Of a stretch of DNA of 36,442 nt, positions 8,046 through 15,646 are shown piece after piece. Source of the DNA: CAZSNT01 sp964607765 (GTDB taxonomy: Bacteria; Verrucomicrobiota; Lentisphaeria; Oligosphaerales; JABHEG01); contig CAZSNT010000104.1 in NCBI GenBank assembly GCA_964607765.1, positions 1 through 36,442 on the forward strand, written 5' to 3'. The notes under the pieces were generated by a model. It was not told the origin of the DNA. It searched no databases and saw only the letters and a program-made list of their open reading frames with translations. Numbering within the stretch: the first letter of the stretch is position 1; the number at the start of each line of letters is the position of its first letter. The position numbers and the translations under genes were made by a program.

Positions 8046-10610
8046 TCACCGTGCGGCAGCCGGCAACTCGTCACCCGTCTCTTTCCGGATCACGGTGCCG
8101 GCCTCGGCGCGTTCGACCAGCAGTGCGTTGTCCGGCGCGGCGGCGGCGTAGCTCTGTCCGGCGCAGACCACGCCGCCCCCGGCGGACGTGAGGCCGGCAC
8201 GTCCGTCACTGCTGCGGACTTCCAGCCGGGCACGCCTGTTCGGATCAAGCTCGGCGCGGATCTGCCAGCCGCCCGCCTCTATCCAGCCGTCCGCATCGCG
8301 CGTTCCCGCCACGTCAGGCAGGACTTCGGACGCTGCCGCGAGCCTGATCAGGGCCAGACAGCGCCAAGCTGCCAGTCTCTCCTGCGGCACCACGCGGGCA
8401 TGCCACTGATCAGGATACTCCTTGAGCGAGCCATCCGAGTTCTTCACGCCACGCCAGTTCTCCGCCGGCGGATCGAAAGCCGAGTCCACGCTCAGCGACA
8501 GCGGTCCACTGCCATGCACGGTGACGCGTGCACGACATGTCTCGGTCTGCGCTGCCAGATCCATCTGCTCAGACTCACGCTGCAGTTCGGCAGGACTGTG
8601 CAACAGCCACGTCCACAGCGCCGGGTGATCGGCTTCCAGTTCGTCGTACACGACGACCAGTCCGGGGCGCAGCAAAGCGACGTGGCGGCGAAACCGTGTC
8701 AGGCCGGCCTCGCCATAACCGTTCGATGCGTCTCCAACGCAGTAGCTCAGCCGTTCGCCATGCAGAAAACGCGGGATCCAGCCGTAGCCTTCCGTACTGA
8801 AAGACTGCCCTTTGCCATCGATCAGGACGGTGTTGTGACCGATCGAGTGCTTGTACCAGCCACGGAAATGCTCGTCGCCATAAGCGATGTAGTAGCCCGA
8901 GCTTGCGAACACGCGTCTGCCGCCGTAGAGGATATTGAACGAATTCTGGTCGGCGTGCATGTGGTTGAAAGAGCCGAACGGGCTGGACCTGAATGCCACC
9001 ATCAGGTTCCGATCGGGCACGTCAAACTGCGTGTGCATGGCTACGACCCCGATGTCTCGAAACGAGCGCGCCTGCGGCAGATCGAGAGACGCGGCCACGG
9101 GCAGGTCGGGCAGGTCCGGTCCCGCGCGCAGCCGGTGCCACTGGAACGGCGACGCCTGCTCTGCAGTCTGCAACGCATCCGGGCCGCAGCTGTTCACGTA
9201 CCAGCCGGCGCAGGGATCCTGGAAACGTCTACCCAGCAGATCGGCGAACGCGAGCCGGCGTGCATCGGGCGACGGTCCCCTCTTCTCACAGCCGTCGCCA
9301 AACCCATCGTTCTGCGACAGCGGCGGCCACGTGTAGATCATGTAGGCAACGGTATTCCGGTACCAGGGGTGGTCGAGCAATGGTACGCCGGTGAGTTTCT
9401 CGAAGAAGGCCGGGACCTCAATGAGCGTGGCGAAGTTAGTGCCGAAGTAGTTGTTGCCGTTCGCCCAACCACCGTCGTTACCGCCCAGAAGCGGGACTCT
9501 GTTGATCCACAGTTCGTAGAGATATGACGCCCATAACGCCGCGTCCGGAAGATCGCCGTACGTGGCGAATGCCCCGGCCATGAAGTCGTGCAGGATGTGC
9601 TGCCAGACGTGGGCATTGAACGCGCGTGTCTCGAGCTTGTTGCTCCAACGCGAGAACATCCGGGCTGCACGCGCCTGAATGCCCTGCAGCAACGCCGTCT
9701 TTTCCGGTTCGGCGAGCAGTTCATGGCACGAATCGTAGGCAAGCGCCATGGCGCGCAGGCAGGCGCCGTCGGAAAAGTCATTGACGCGACTGACGCCGGC
9801 GGGGTCCCAGCCGGCCACGTGCAGCGCGTGACGTACGGCCTCGCGGCCAAGCAGTTGATCGCCCGTGATCAGATAGGCCTGACACAAGAGCTTGGTGGTG
9901 CTGCCCATCTTCGTGCCCAGCGATTTGCTGGCCCAGTTTGCGAACTTCTTCGCCTGCGCCGGGGACGCGCCTCTCTTCTTCGGCAGCCCGCGGGACTCGT
10001 CGGGCAGTTTCCTGCCAAGCAGTTTTCTCGCGGTCCGGACAATCTCGCGGCCTGCCGGGTTCTCCGGGGCCCTGCTTCGGAACGCTGTCAGTTCCGCTGC
10101 CGTCAACAGGACACGGGGATGGGAGGCCGGGCATCTGGCGAGCATCTGTTTAGCGGTCGGCGTGACGAACGCGCGAGCCGCGTCACCAACGCGGAAATGG
10201 TGCGGCCCCGACCACGGCTGTGCGCTGCCGTCGACGGTTGCGCGTACACGCCAGTACCAGTCGCCGGCCTCCAGCGGGGCGTGCGGGTTGTACATGGCCC
10301 ACGGCTGGTCCTGCGAGGTCAGAGCCCGCACGGTCGGGAACGCCGGATCCCTGGACAGACACACATCGTATCGAACCGCTCTGCCGCTCGTTGCCGGCCA
10401 CAGCAGCGGCGGGGGATTGACCTCGACGTTGCGCCCGTCCGCGGGCCCTGCCGTCAACCGTGTTTCCGGATGGATCGCGCGCAGACTCATGCGTACCTCC
10501 TCGCCCTGGCCGCCCGTGCCCATGCGCGCCGCGGCTCTCTCAGCTCCGCGCAATGCAGGATTGAGCAGAACCGGGAGCAGAAGCAAGGCCTGGAGAAATG
10601 TCCTCTTCAT
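8046..10610 (-). CDS. Secreted heparinase II/III-like polysaccharide lyase (DUF4962 type)
   Basis: The 854-residue product from ATG 10610 begins MKRTFLQALLLLPVLL, a good signal peptide. An upstream GTG at 10649 is possible but would bury this leader. Residues about 40-145 resemble a fibronectin-III/DUF4962 N-terminal sheet (YDVCLSRDPAFPTV, WYWRVRATVDG, WSGPHHFRV). The middle is an alpha/alpha toroid (LCQAYLITGDQLLG, MALAYDSCHELL, FNAHVWQHILHDFMAG). About 540-780 is the heparinase II/III beta-sandwich with FNHMHADQNSFNILYGG (H550, H552) and WYKHSIGHNTVLIDG. The family cleaves uronic-acid-containing polysaccharides such as heparan, alginate or related glycans by beta-elimination. It sits 73 bases downstream of an iduronate-2-sulfatase-like gene and upstream of two more sulfatase genes, so a sulfated uronate-containing substrate is a reasonable inference. 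Confidence 0.85.
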   Translation of the reverse strand: MKRTFLQALLLLPVLLNPALRGAERAAARMGTGGQGEEVRMSLRAIHPETRLTAGPADGRNVEVNPPPLLWPATSGRAVRYDVCLSRDPAFPTVRALTSQDQPWAMYNPHAPLEAGDWYWRVRATVDGSAQPWSGPHHFRVGDAARAFVTPTAKQMLARCPASHPRVLLTAAELTAFRSRAPENPAGREIVRTARKLLGRKLPDESRGLPKKRGASPAQAKKFANWASKSLGTKMGSTTKLLCQAYLITGDQLLGREAVRHALHVAGWDPAGVSRVNDFSDGACLRAMALAYDSCHELLAEPEKTALLQGIQARAARMFSRWSNKLETRAFNAHVWQHILHDFMAGAFATYGDLPDAALWASYLYELWINRVPLLGGNDGGWANGNNYFGTNFATLIEVPAFFEKLTGVPLLDHPWYRNTVAYMIYTWPPLSQNDGFGDGCEKRGPSPDARRLAFADLLGRRFQDPCAGWYVNSCGPDALQTAEQASPFQWHRLRAGPDLPDLPVAASLDLPQARSFRDIGVVAMHTQFDVPDRNLMVAFRSSPFGSFNHMHADQNSFNILYGGRRVFASSGYYIAYGDEHFRGWYKHSIGHNTVLIDGKGQSFSTEGYGWIPRFLHGERLSYCVGDASNGYGEAGLTRFRRHVALLRPGLVVVYDELEADHPALWTWLLHSPAELQRESEQMDLAAQTETCRARVTVHGSGPLSLSVDSAFDPPAENWRGVKNSDGSLKEYPDQWHARVVPQERLAAWRCLALIRLAAASEVLPDVAGTRDADGWIEAGGWQIRAELDPNRRARLEVRSSDGRAGLTSAGGGVVCAGQSYAAAAPDNALLVERAEAGTVIRKETGDELPAAAR

Positions 10611-10683
10611 CTGGCGCACAGTCGCCCCATAGCTCGTCGGGTTGGCCACTACCGGCTGCCGTACCGTTGTGACTGTGGCAATG

Positions 10684-12747
10684 CTATTTCCTGCTCACGC
10701 GCAGATTGTCGATTAAGTACGTCCCGCCTTTGGCGCACCCGATGATCAGATTCAGGGTGATGTTCTGATCGTTCGTAAGCGTTCCTGTTACCGTCTTGCG
10801 TTCGCCCTTCTGCAGCGGAACGCGGATGAGTCGAGATTTGGTTTTCCCGCGACAGAAGAGGTAATACAGGAACGCGTCCTCGGGGTAGTCCAGCGCCTGG
10901 CAGTCGAACCGCACGTCGCACGTCATCCCCGGCGGCACTTCCACTGTCTTGAAACTGACCGTGTTCCAGGGGCTGCCGCCCGGGCTGCGCAACTGCAGCG
11001 AGACCTGTCCGTCCAGGGCCCTGGCCTTGTTGCGCATGAGCGTCGTTTTGTTGTGCGCCGGCCAGGCGAACACGTCGTCCAGGTCGAAGTCCTCGAAGGA
11101 GAATTCCAGGATCTCGCCCTTCTCGAGCGGCGTGGGCAGCGGCGGGGGAAGCACGCCGATCGACAGTCCAGTCATGGTGTCCAGCTTCTGCCGCAGCTGT
11201 TTGCGGGTTGACTCGAACTCGGGTTTGCCGGCAACGTTCGTCCATTCGTACGGATCGTTGCGGTGATCGTAGAGCTCCTCGAAACCGTTGTTGTATCGCG
11301 TGTACCGGAAGTCGCGCGTGCGCACGGAGTAATGCTGCATCTCGGCGATCTTGTCGTGATCGCCGCCGGAGCGAACCATTGAAAGGGCCGCGTCCGGGCC
11401 GTTCCACGTGCCGTTCTCCGGATCCTCGAGGAACGGGCGCATGCTGTGCCCGTCGAGTTCGGCGCCCTCCTCGTTCTTGCGCGTGTCGCCCTGCAGGCTG
11501 CACAGGTCCGCCAACGTCGGGTAGAGGTCCACGAGCGACACGGGGTGTCCGGCCTGCTTCCCGGCCGGGGCGATCCCCGGCGCACGGATGATCAGCGGCA
11601 CACGGCAGCTTTCCTCCCACAGCGACATTTTGAAGACCCAGTCTTTCTCGCCCATGTTCCAGCCGTGATCACTGGTGACGACCACGATCGTATTGTCACG
11701 GAACCGGCTCCTGTCCAGGGCGTCGATGATCTGCCCGATGCAGTCGTCCACCGCGGCTATTGAGGCAAGGTAGGCTTGCGTGAACGTGCGCAACCCCTCC
11801 AGCGTGTCGCCGTAGGACTCTTTGAGCAGGCGGAAATACAGCGGCCCTTTCGCGTGGGAGCCGGCCACATCCTTCAGACCTGTGTCCTCATTGTCCCCTT
11901 CCTTGCGGACGGGCAGTTTGACGTCGTCGAGCGGGAACATGTCAAAGTACTTGCGCGGTACCACGAGCGGGGTGTGGGGCCGGATGAAGCCCACGCCAAG
12001 GAAGAACGGCTTGTCTGATTCCGCTCCTGCGAACTCCGCAATCTTCGCCGCGGCCCAGGCAGCGTTGCGTTCGTCCGGGGTCGGATCGCGGTCGTCTGCG
12101 CTGTTGACCTTCAGCTGTTGCGGCTTCTTCCCCCAGGCCCCGTAGATCCAGCCTTCGTCCTCGGCTCTCTTGCCTGCCGCGGGGATGTCTTCCAGCGCGC
12201 CGTAGGAACCGTCGACGCAGCCGATGGACGCGTACGGCTCAGGCACCCCGGGATGGGCCAACCGCTTCCCGGCCCGGTGCCAGAACGGGCCGTAGTCGGC
12301 CTTGTGCTTGAACTCGGTCCATTCCTCCGCGCGTTCGTGGTGCATGAGCTTCCCGGAGCCCACAACCGCGTATCCGTTCTGCTTGAAGTGGTCCATCAGC
12401 GTCCGTGAGTTCTTCAGGACGCTGTTCTTGTACCATTTGTCGAAGTGGTGGTTCCTGGATGTGTGCGGGTAGATGCCCGTCAGGAAACTCGAACGCGAGG
12501 GTGCGCAGATCGGGTTATTCGAGTAGGCGCGCGTGAACGAGACTCCCGTCTCGGCAAGGCGTTCGAGGTGCGGCGTGCGCGCTTGGGGATGCCCGTCCAG
12601 ACCGGTCACGTAGTCGTTGAGATCGTCACAGACGATCAACACCACGTTGGGGCGGGTATGCTCCGCGGCGCGTGCCGGCAGCATCAGCGCAACGCCGAGA
12701 AACACACTTCGCACCGCCAGATGTCTGACAAAGCCCTGTCGATTCAT
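10684..12747 (-). CDS. Secreted type I sulfatase, iduronate-2-sulfatase-like, with C-terminal beta-sandwich
   Basis: This 687-residue sulfatase is the first gene of the minus-strand polysaccharide cluster. Its start is supported by GGGAGG about ten bases upstream. The leader MNRQGFVRHLAVRSVFLGVA is a Sec-type signal; the second Arg of a Tat motif is missing. The formylglycine site is C81 in ICAPSRSSFLTG. The N-terminal VCDDLNDYVTGLDGHPQART, the FFLGVGFIRPHTPLVVPRKY segment and TSDHGWNMGEKDWVFKMSLWEE are typical of the iduronate-2-sulfatase-like S1 branch. From about residue 555 a separate all-beta domain of about 130 residues (LEFSFEDFDLDDVFAW ... TYLIDNLRVSRK) resembles a carbohydrate-binding sandwich. 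The lyase gene that follows and this sulfatase make sense together on a sulfated uronate polymer. Confidence 0.9.
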   Translation of the reverse strand: MNRQGFVRHLAVRSVFLGVALMLPARAAEHTRPNVVLIVCDDLNDYVTGLDGHPQARTPHLERLAETGVSFTRAYSNNPICAPSRSSFLTGIYPHTSRNHHFDKWYKNSVLKNSRTLMDHFKQNGYAVVGSGKLMHHERAEEWTEFKHKADYGPFWHRAGKRLAHPGVPEPYASIGCVDGSYGALEDIPAAGKRAEDEGWIYGAWGKKPQQLKVNSADDRDPTPDERNAAWAAAKIAEFAGAESDKPFFLGVGFIRPHTPLVVPRKYFDMFPLDDVKLPVRKEGDNEDTGLKDVAGSHAKGPLYFRLLKESYGDTLEGLRTFTQAYLASIAAVDDCIGQIIDALDRSRFRDNTIVVVTSDHGWNMGEKDWVFKMSLWEESCRVPLIIRAPGIAPAGKQAGHPVSLVDLYPTLADLCSLQGDTRKNEEGAELDGHSMRPFLEDPENGTWNGPDAALSMVRSGGDHDKIAEMQHYSVRTRDFRYTRYNNGFEELYDHRNDPYEWTNVAGKPEFESTRKQLRQKLDTMTGLSIGVLPPPLPTPLEKGEILEFSFEDFDLDDVFAWPAHNKTTLMRNKARALDGQVSLQLRSPGGSPWNTVSFKTVEVPPGMTCDVRFDCQALDYPEDAFLYYLFCRGKTKSRLIRVPLQKGERKTVTGTLTNDQNITLNLIIGCAKGGTYLIDNLRVSRK

Positions 12748-12846
12748 GCTGTCTGTCCTCCCGAATGGACTGCTGTATCGGTACCCATGAAGACGCTGAT
12801 TGAGCTCAAAGGCCCTGACTTGTCTGAGAGTAGAGACTCCTTCCAG

Positions 12847-13244
12847 CCCGGGAGAGCCGGGTGTCCTTGTTGTTCCGCTCTATCCGGAGGCACGCCAGCA
12901 CACCCGGCTCAGGAGAGCCGGGCTACGGGGGAAGCGCCTCTCGCACGCCCTGCCAACTCTTGCCGCCGCCCTCACTATCATCTGTTCTCCCTATGAACCG
13001 GATTGAGCAAACGCTGCTCAAAGTAACTCCTCGACCGGACGCGGGCAACGATAGGGACGGCCTCCCGGTTAACGCGTCAGCTGCGTGAGGCAGCCCCCGT
13101 TGCCCGGCTCNNNNNNNNNNNNNNNNNNNNNNNNNNNNNNNNNNNNNNNNNNNNNNNNNNNNNNNNNNNNNNNNNNNNNNNNNNNNNNNNNNNNNNNNNN
13201 NNNNNNNNNNCCCGGCTCAGGAGAGCCGGGCAACGGGGGAAGCG
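12847..13244. repeat. Cluster of REP-like palindromic units around the gap
   Basis: The best unit, 12903-12936, is CCCGGCTCAGGAGAGCCGGG followed by CTACGGGGGAAGCG. It has a perfect 8-bp stem and a four-base loop, AGGA. The same unit recurs at 13211-13244 (with CAACGGGGGAAGCG). It occurs in the opposite orientation at 13091-13110, running into the gap, and in shortened form at 12847-12861. Related copies lie at the right end of the window. Alternating orientation on both sides of the N run indicates that the gap hides more copies. No RAYT-type transposase is seen in the window. Confidence 0.75.
13111..13210. other. Scaffold gap of 100 N
   Basis: This is a run of exactly 100 undetermined bases, the usual placeholder for a gap of unknown size. 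Repeat units in opposite orientations flank it, which explains why assembly failed. Open frames translated through it are artefacts. Confidence 0.98.
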
Positions 13245-13396
13245 CGGATGCCCACGTAACTGGTCCGGTTACGCCTCCCGGAGATTGGGGGCAGAAATTG
13301 GGGCGAGGGTGCCACGATGTGGGGTGCCTCGTCTTTTGACTTAGTCTCTTGCCCTGATCTTCCTGCGCCTGACCCGTTAACTCAACGACATTGACC

Positions 13397-13410
13397 GGCA
13401 ACTGGTTGCC
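13397..13410. promoter_or_regulatory. 14-bp dyad GGCAACTGGTTGCC upstream of the phosphatase gene
   Basis: Perfect 6-bp arms (GGCAAC/GTTGCC) flank a two-base centre. The dyad lies about 64 bases upstream of the preferred ATG at 13474. Position and symmetry would fit a repressor or activator site, but there is only one copy and no known consensus is recognised. Confidence 0.25.
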
Positions 13411-13473
13411 TGAACCGCGGCACGGGATAGAGTTCCGTTGTCTCGAAACATGCGGACCGTGGAGCTTGAGCAC

Positions 13474-15582
13474 ATGACAGCTGTAACACGACGCCGACAC
13501 ATCAACCCCGGTTGGCACGCAGTACGATGGTCGATCGGGCTGGGCGCGCTGTGCCTGGCAGTCGCGGCCCCGGGCCAGACCGGCGCCCCGATCCTCGCCC
13601 CCGCCGATGCGGACAACCTGCCGATCCGAGGGGGGCTTCTGGTCTCGGAGCATCCCTTTCTCCCCTACGGCAGCGGATTCCCGCACACCATCCGCAATCG
13701 TCTATCCATCCACCAGGTCCGTGCGGCTGTTCAGCAGGGGAAGAAGGGGATCATCGCGTCGTTCGATCACGTTCGACAGACACTCGACGGTCAGCCGGTG
13801 GATCCCTCCGCAATCTACGGTTCTGTTGTGTTCGGGCCTTACCCGTTCGAGTCGGCGGAGACAGCGATGGCTTACATGCGTCTGCGCCGTCCCGTGTCTA
13901 TCAGGGGCGGCCGGGCCGAGATAGACGCGGCATATCTGCTGCGGACCAATATCAACAGCGAGGATTGGACTGACAGCGGGCAGATATCGATCCGCATGGA
14001 ACTGTTCGAGCAGCGGCCGGGCCGAGATCTCGATCTTGGGGTGTACGACACGTTTTGCATGTTCCGGAAGCAGGGGAACAGAACACTGCTGCTGCCATCG
14101 ATTGTGGATGGCCCCCTTGTCAATCTGGTGCGCAGCGACGCGCCGTCCCGGTGTGTGATCAGCCTGGAGACCTCGCAGGCTGTCCCCGTCGCCGTGGTAC
14201 TGGGTGATGGACGCGTGTTCGAGTCCACATCGGCGACGACCCGACACGAGGTCACGCTGTCCGGGCTGACGCCTGACACGTCATATACCTACTCGGTACG
14301 TGTGGGCGACATGTCAATCCCGCCGCGGCGGCTGCGCACTGCTCCGGCTCGGGGTGCGACGGGGTTCCGGTTCGGATACGGTGGCGACAGCCGGGGGGGG
14401 CCGGGGCTTGGCCTGGAATCGCACATGGGCTGCAACTTCCTGGAGATGAGCCGGCTGGCCGCGCTCGCCTACAGAATGGACTGTCGCTTCCTGCTGCAGG
14501 GGGGGGATCTGGTCAACGGCTACACATCGCAGCCCGACGACTACCGCACACAGCTGTTCGGGTGGAAACACGCAGTCTCGGGGTTTGCCAGCGAGCGCCC
14601 CATCTACCCCGCCATGGGCAACCACGAGTGTCTGATTTACTTCTTCCAGGATGGGCCGCGCCGGCGGATCCGGGTCGACATGTGGCCTTACGCCACACAG
14701 AGCTCGGAGTCGATCTTCGCCGAGCAACTGGTCCTCCCGGAGAATGGTCCTGACCCCACCGACCCCAGACGCCCGAGCTATCGCGAGAACGTGTTCTCGT
14801 TCCAGTACGGCTGCGTGAAGAGCATTGCGGTGAACAACAACTACTGGATCTCCTACGCGGTTGATCGCGTAGGCGGTTCGCCCGAGGGATACATCCTGGA
14901 CGATCAACTGGCCTGGATCAAGGCGCAGCTGCAGGCCGCGGATGCTGACCCGACCGTGCGCTATGTGGTGGTCTACATGCAGGAACCCGTACTGCCGAAC
15001 GGCGGGCACGTCAAGGATGCGATGTGGTACAAAGGCAACAACCGGGTCCGCGCGGCCACATGGACAGGAACAGAGCTCGAGCCGGAAGCGAAAGGCATCA
15101 TCGAGGTGCGCAACGAGTTGATGACTGCCATTCACGGCAGCACCAAGACAGCCGCCGTGCTGGGCAGCGACGAGCATGCCTACAGCAAGGTCCTGATCGA
15201 CTCGCGTGTACCGCTGGGTGTCCCTGCCACGGATGACAAGGACGGCGACGGGCATATCAACTACCACAGCCTGGATCTGGACCGAGATGGCAAGCCGGAG
15301 CCTTTTGAGGACGCATCGCCGCTGCCCGGACTGAAGCACCCCGTCTGGTACTTTGTCGGGGGCGGGTTCGGAGCCCCGTATTACGCCGAGGAGAAGACGC
15401 CTTGGAACGCCTATTGGCGTCAGACCGATGGCAACGACACGGCACGGTGCTATTACTCGTCACAGTCAAATGTCCTGATGTTCGAAGTGACCGACAAGGT
15501 CATGTCCGTCACGGTCCTCAACCCGTTCGGGGAAGTGATCGATCGGGTAGCGGACCTGATGGCTGCGCGGCGTCTGGACTGA
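13474..15582 (+). CDS. Secreted purple-acid-phosphatase-like metallophosphoesterase
   Basis: From ATG 13474 (GGAG ten bases upstream) the product is 702 residues and begins with basic residues and a hydrophobic stretch (WSIGLGALCLAVAAPGQ), a signal peptide. Alternative starts are ATG 13450 and TTG 13438. An N-terminal region of about 210 residues is not recognised. A fibronectin-III-like domain follows (VTLSGLTPDTSYTYSVRVG), then a calcineurin-like domain with GGDSRGG (D305), GGDLVNG (D345), AMGNHE (N383-H384-E385) and GSDEHAYSK (H568), the expected two-metal ligands. Family members hydrolyse phosphate mono- or diesters outside the cytoplasm. A DKDGDGH/DLDRDGKPEPFED insert near residues 590-620 looks like a calcium-binding loop. 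It is co-directional with the GH50-like gene 64 bases downstream, so the pair may be one transcript. The substrate is unknown. Confidence 0.8.
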   Translation: MTAVTRRRHINPGWHAVRWSIGLGALCLAVAAPGQTGAPILAPADADNLPIRGGLLVSEHPFLPYGSGFPHTIRNRLSIHQVRAAVQQGKKGIIASFDHVRQTLDGQPVDPSAIYGSVVFGPYPFESAETAMAYMRLRRPVSIRGGRAEIDAAYLLRTNINSEDWTDSGQISIRMELFEQRPGRDLDLGVYDTFCMFRKQGNRTLLLPSIVDGPLVNLVRSDAPSRCVISLETSQAVPVAVVLGDGRVFESTSATTRHEVTLSGLTPDTSYTYSVRVGDMSIPPRRLRTAPARGATGFRFGYGGDSRGGPGLGLESHMGCNFLEMSRLAALAYRMDCRFLLQGGDLVNGYTSQPDDYRTQLFGWKHAVSGFASERPIYPAMGNHECLIYFFQDGPRRRIRVDMWPYATQSSESIFAEQLVLPENGPDPTDPRRPSYRENVFSFQYGCVKSIAVNNNYWISYAVDRVGGSPEGYILDDQLAWIKAQLQAADADPTVRYVVVYMQEPVLPNGGHVKDAMWYKGNNRVRAATWTGTELEPEAKGIIEVRNELMTAIHGSTKTAAVLGSDEHAYSKVLIDSRVPLGVPATDDKDGDGHINYHSLDLDRDGKPEPFEDASPLPGLKHPVWYFVGGGFGAPYYAEEKTPWNAYWRQTDGNDTARCYYSSQSNVLMFEVTDKVMSVTVLNPFGEVIDRVADLMAARRLD

Positions 15583-15646
15583 TCGCGGTCACGTTGGCGA
15601 GGCGGTCTTTCGGCCGACGTATTGCACCACAACAGGGAGCCAATCC

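Larger units (their letters stand above)
12748..13473. other. Non-coding divergent region with repeats and scaffold gap
   Basis: This is about 720 bases between the divergent sulfatase cluster and the phosphatase gene. Short frames here have no recognisable protein. It holds several copies of a CCCGGCTC...GAGCCGGG palindrome, the 100-N gap, a small inverted repeat around 13253-13272 (CGTAAC...GTTACG), and a 14-bp near-palindrome at 13397-13410. Promoters for both flanking transcripts must lie here, but no convincing -35/-10 pair could be picked by eye. Confidence 0.6.

Noticed and set aside
12847..13244. Possible CRISPR array around the gap
   Set aside because: The repeats are palindromes in alternating orientation with irregular spacing and no uniform spacers, and no cas genes are present.
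13069..13686. Open frames translated through the N gap
   Set aside because: They are continuous only because N codons are not stops; the protein has no support.
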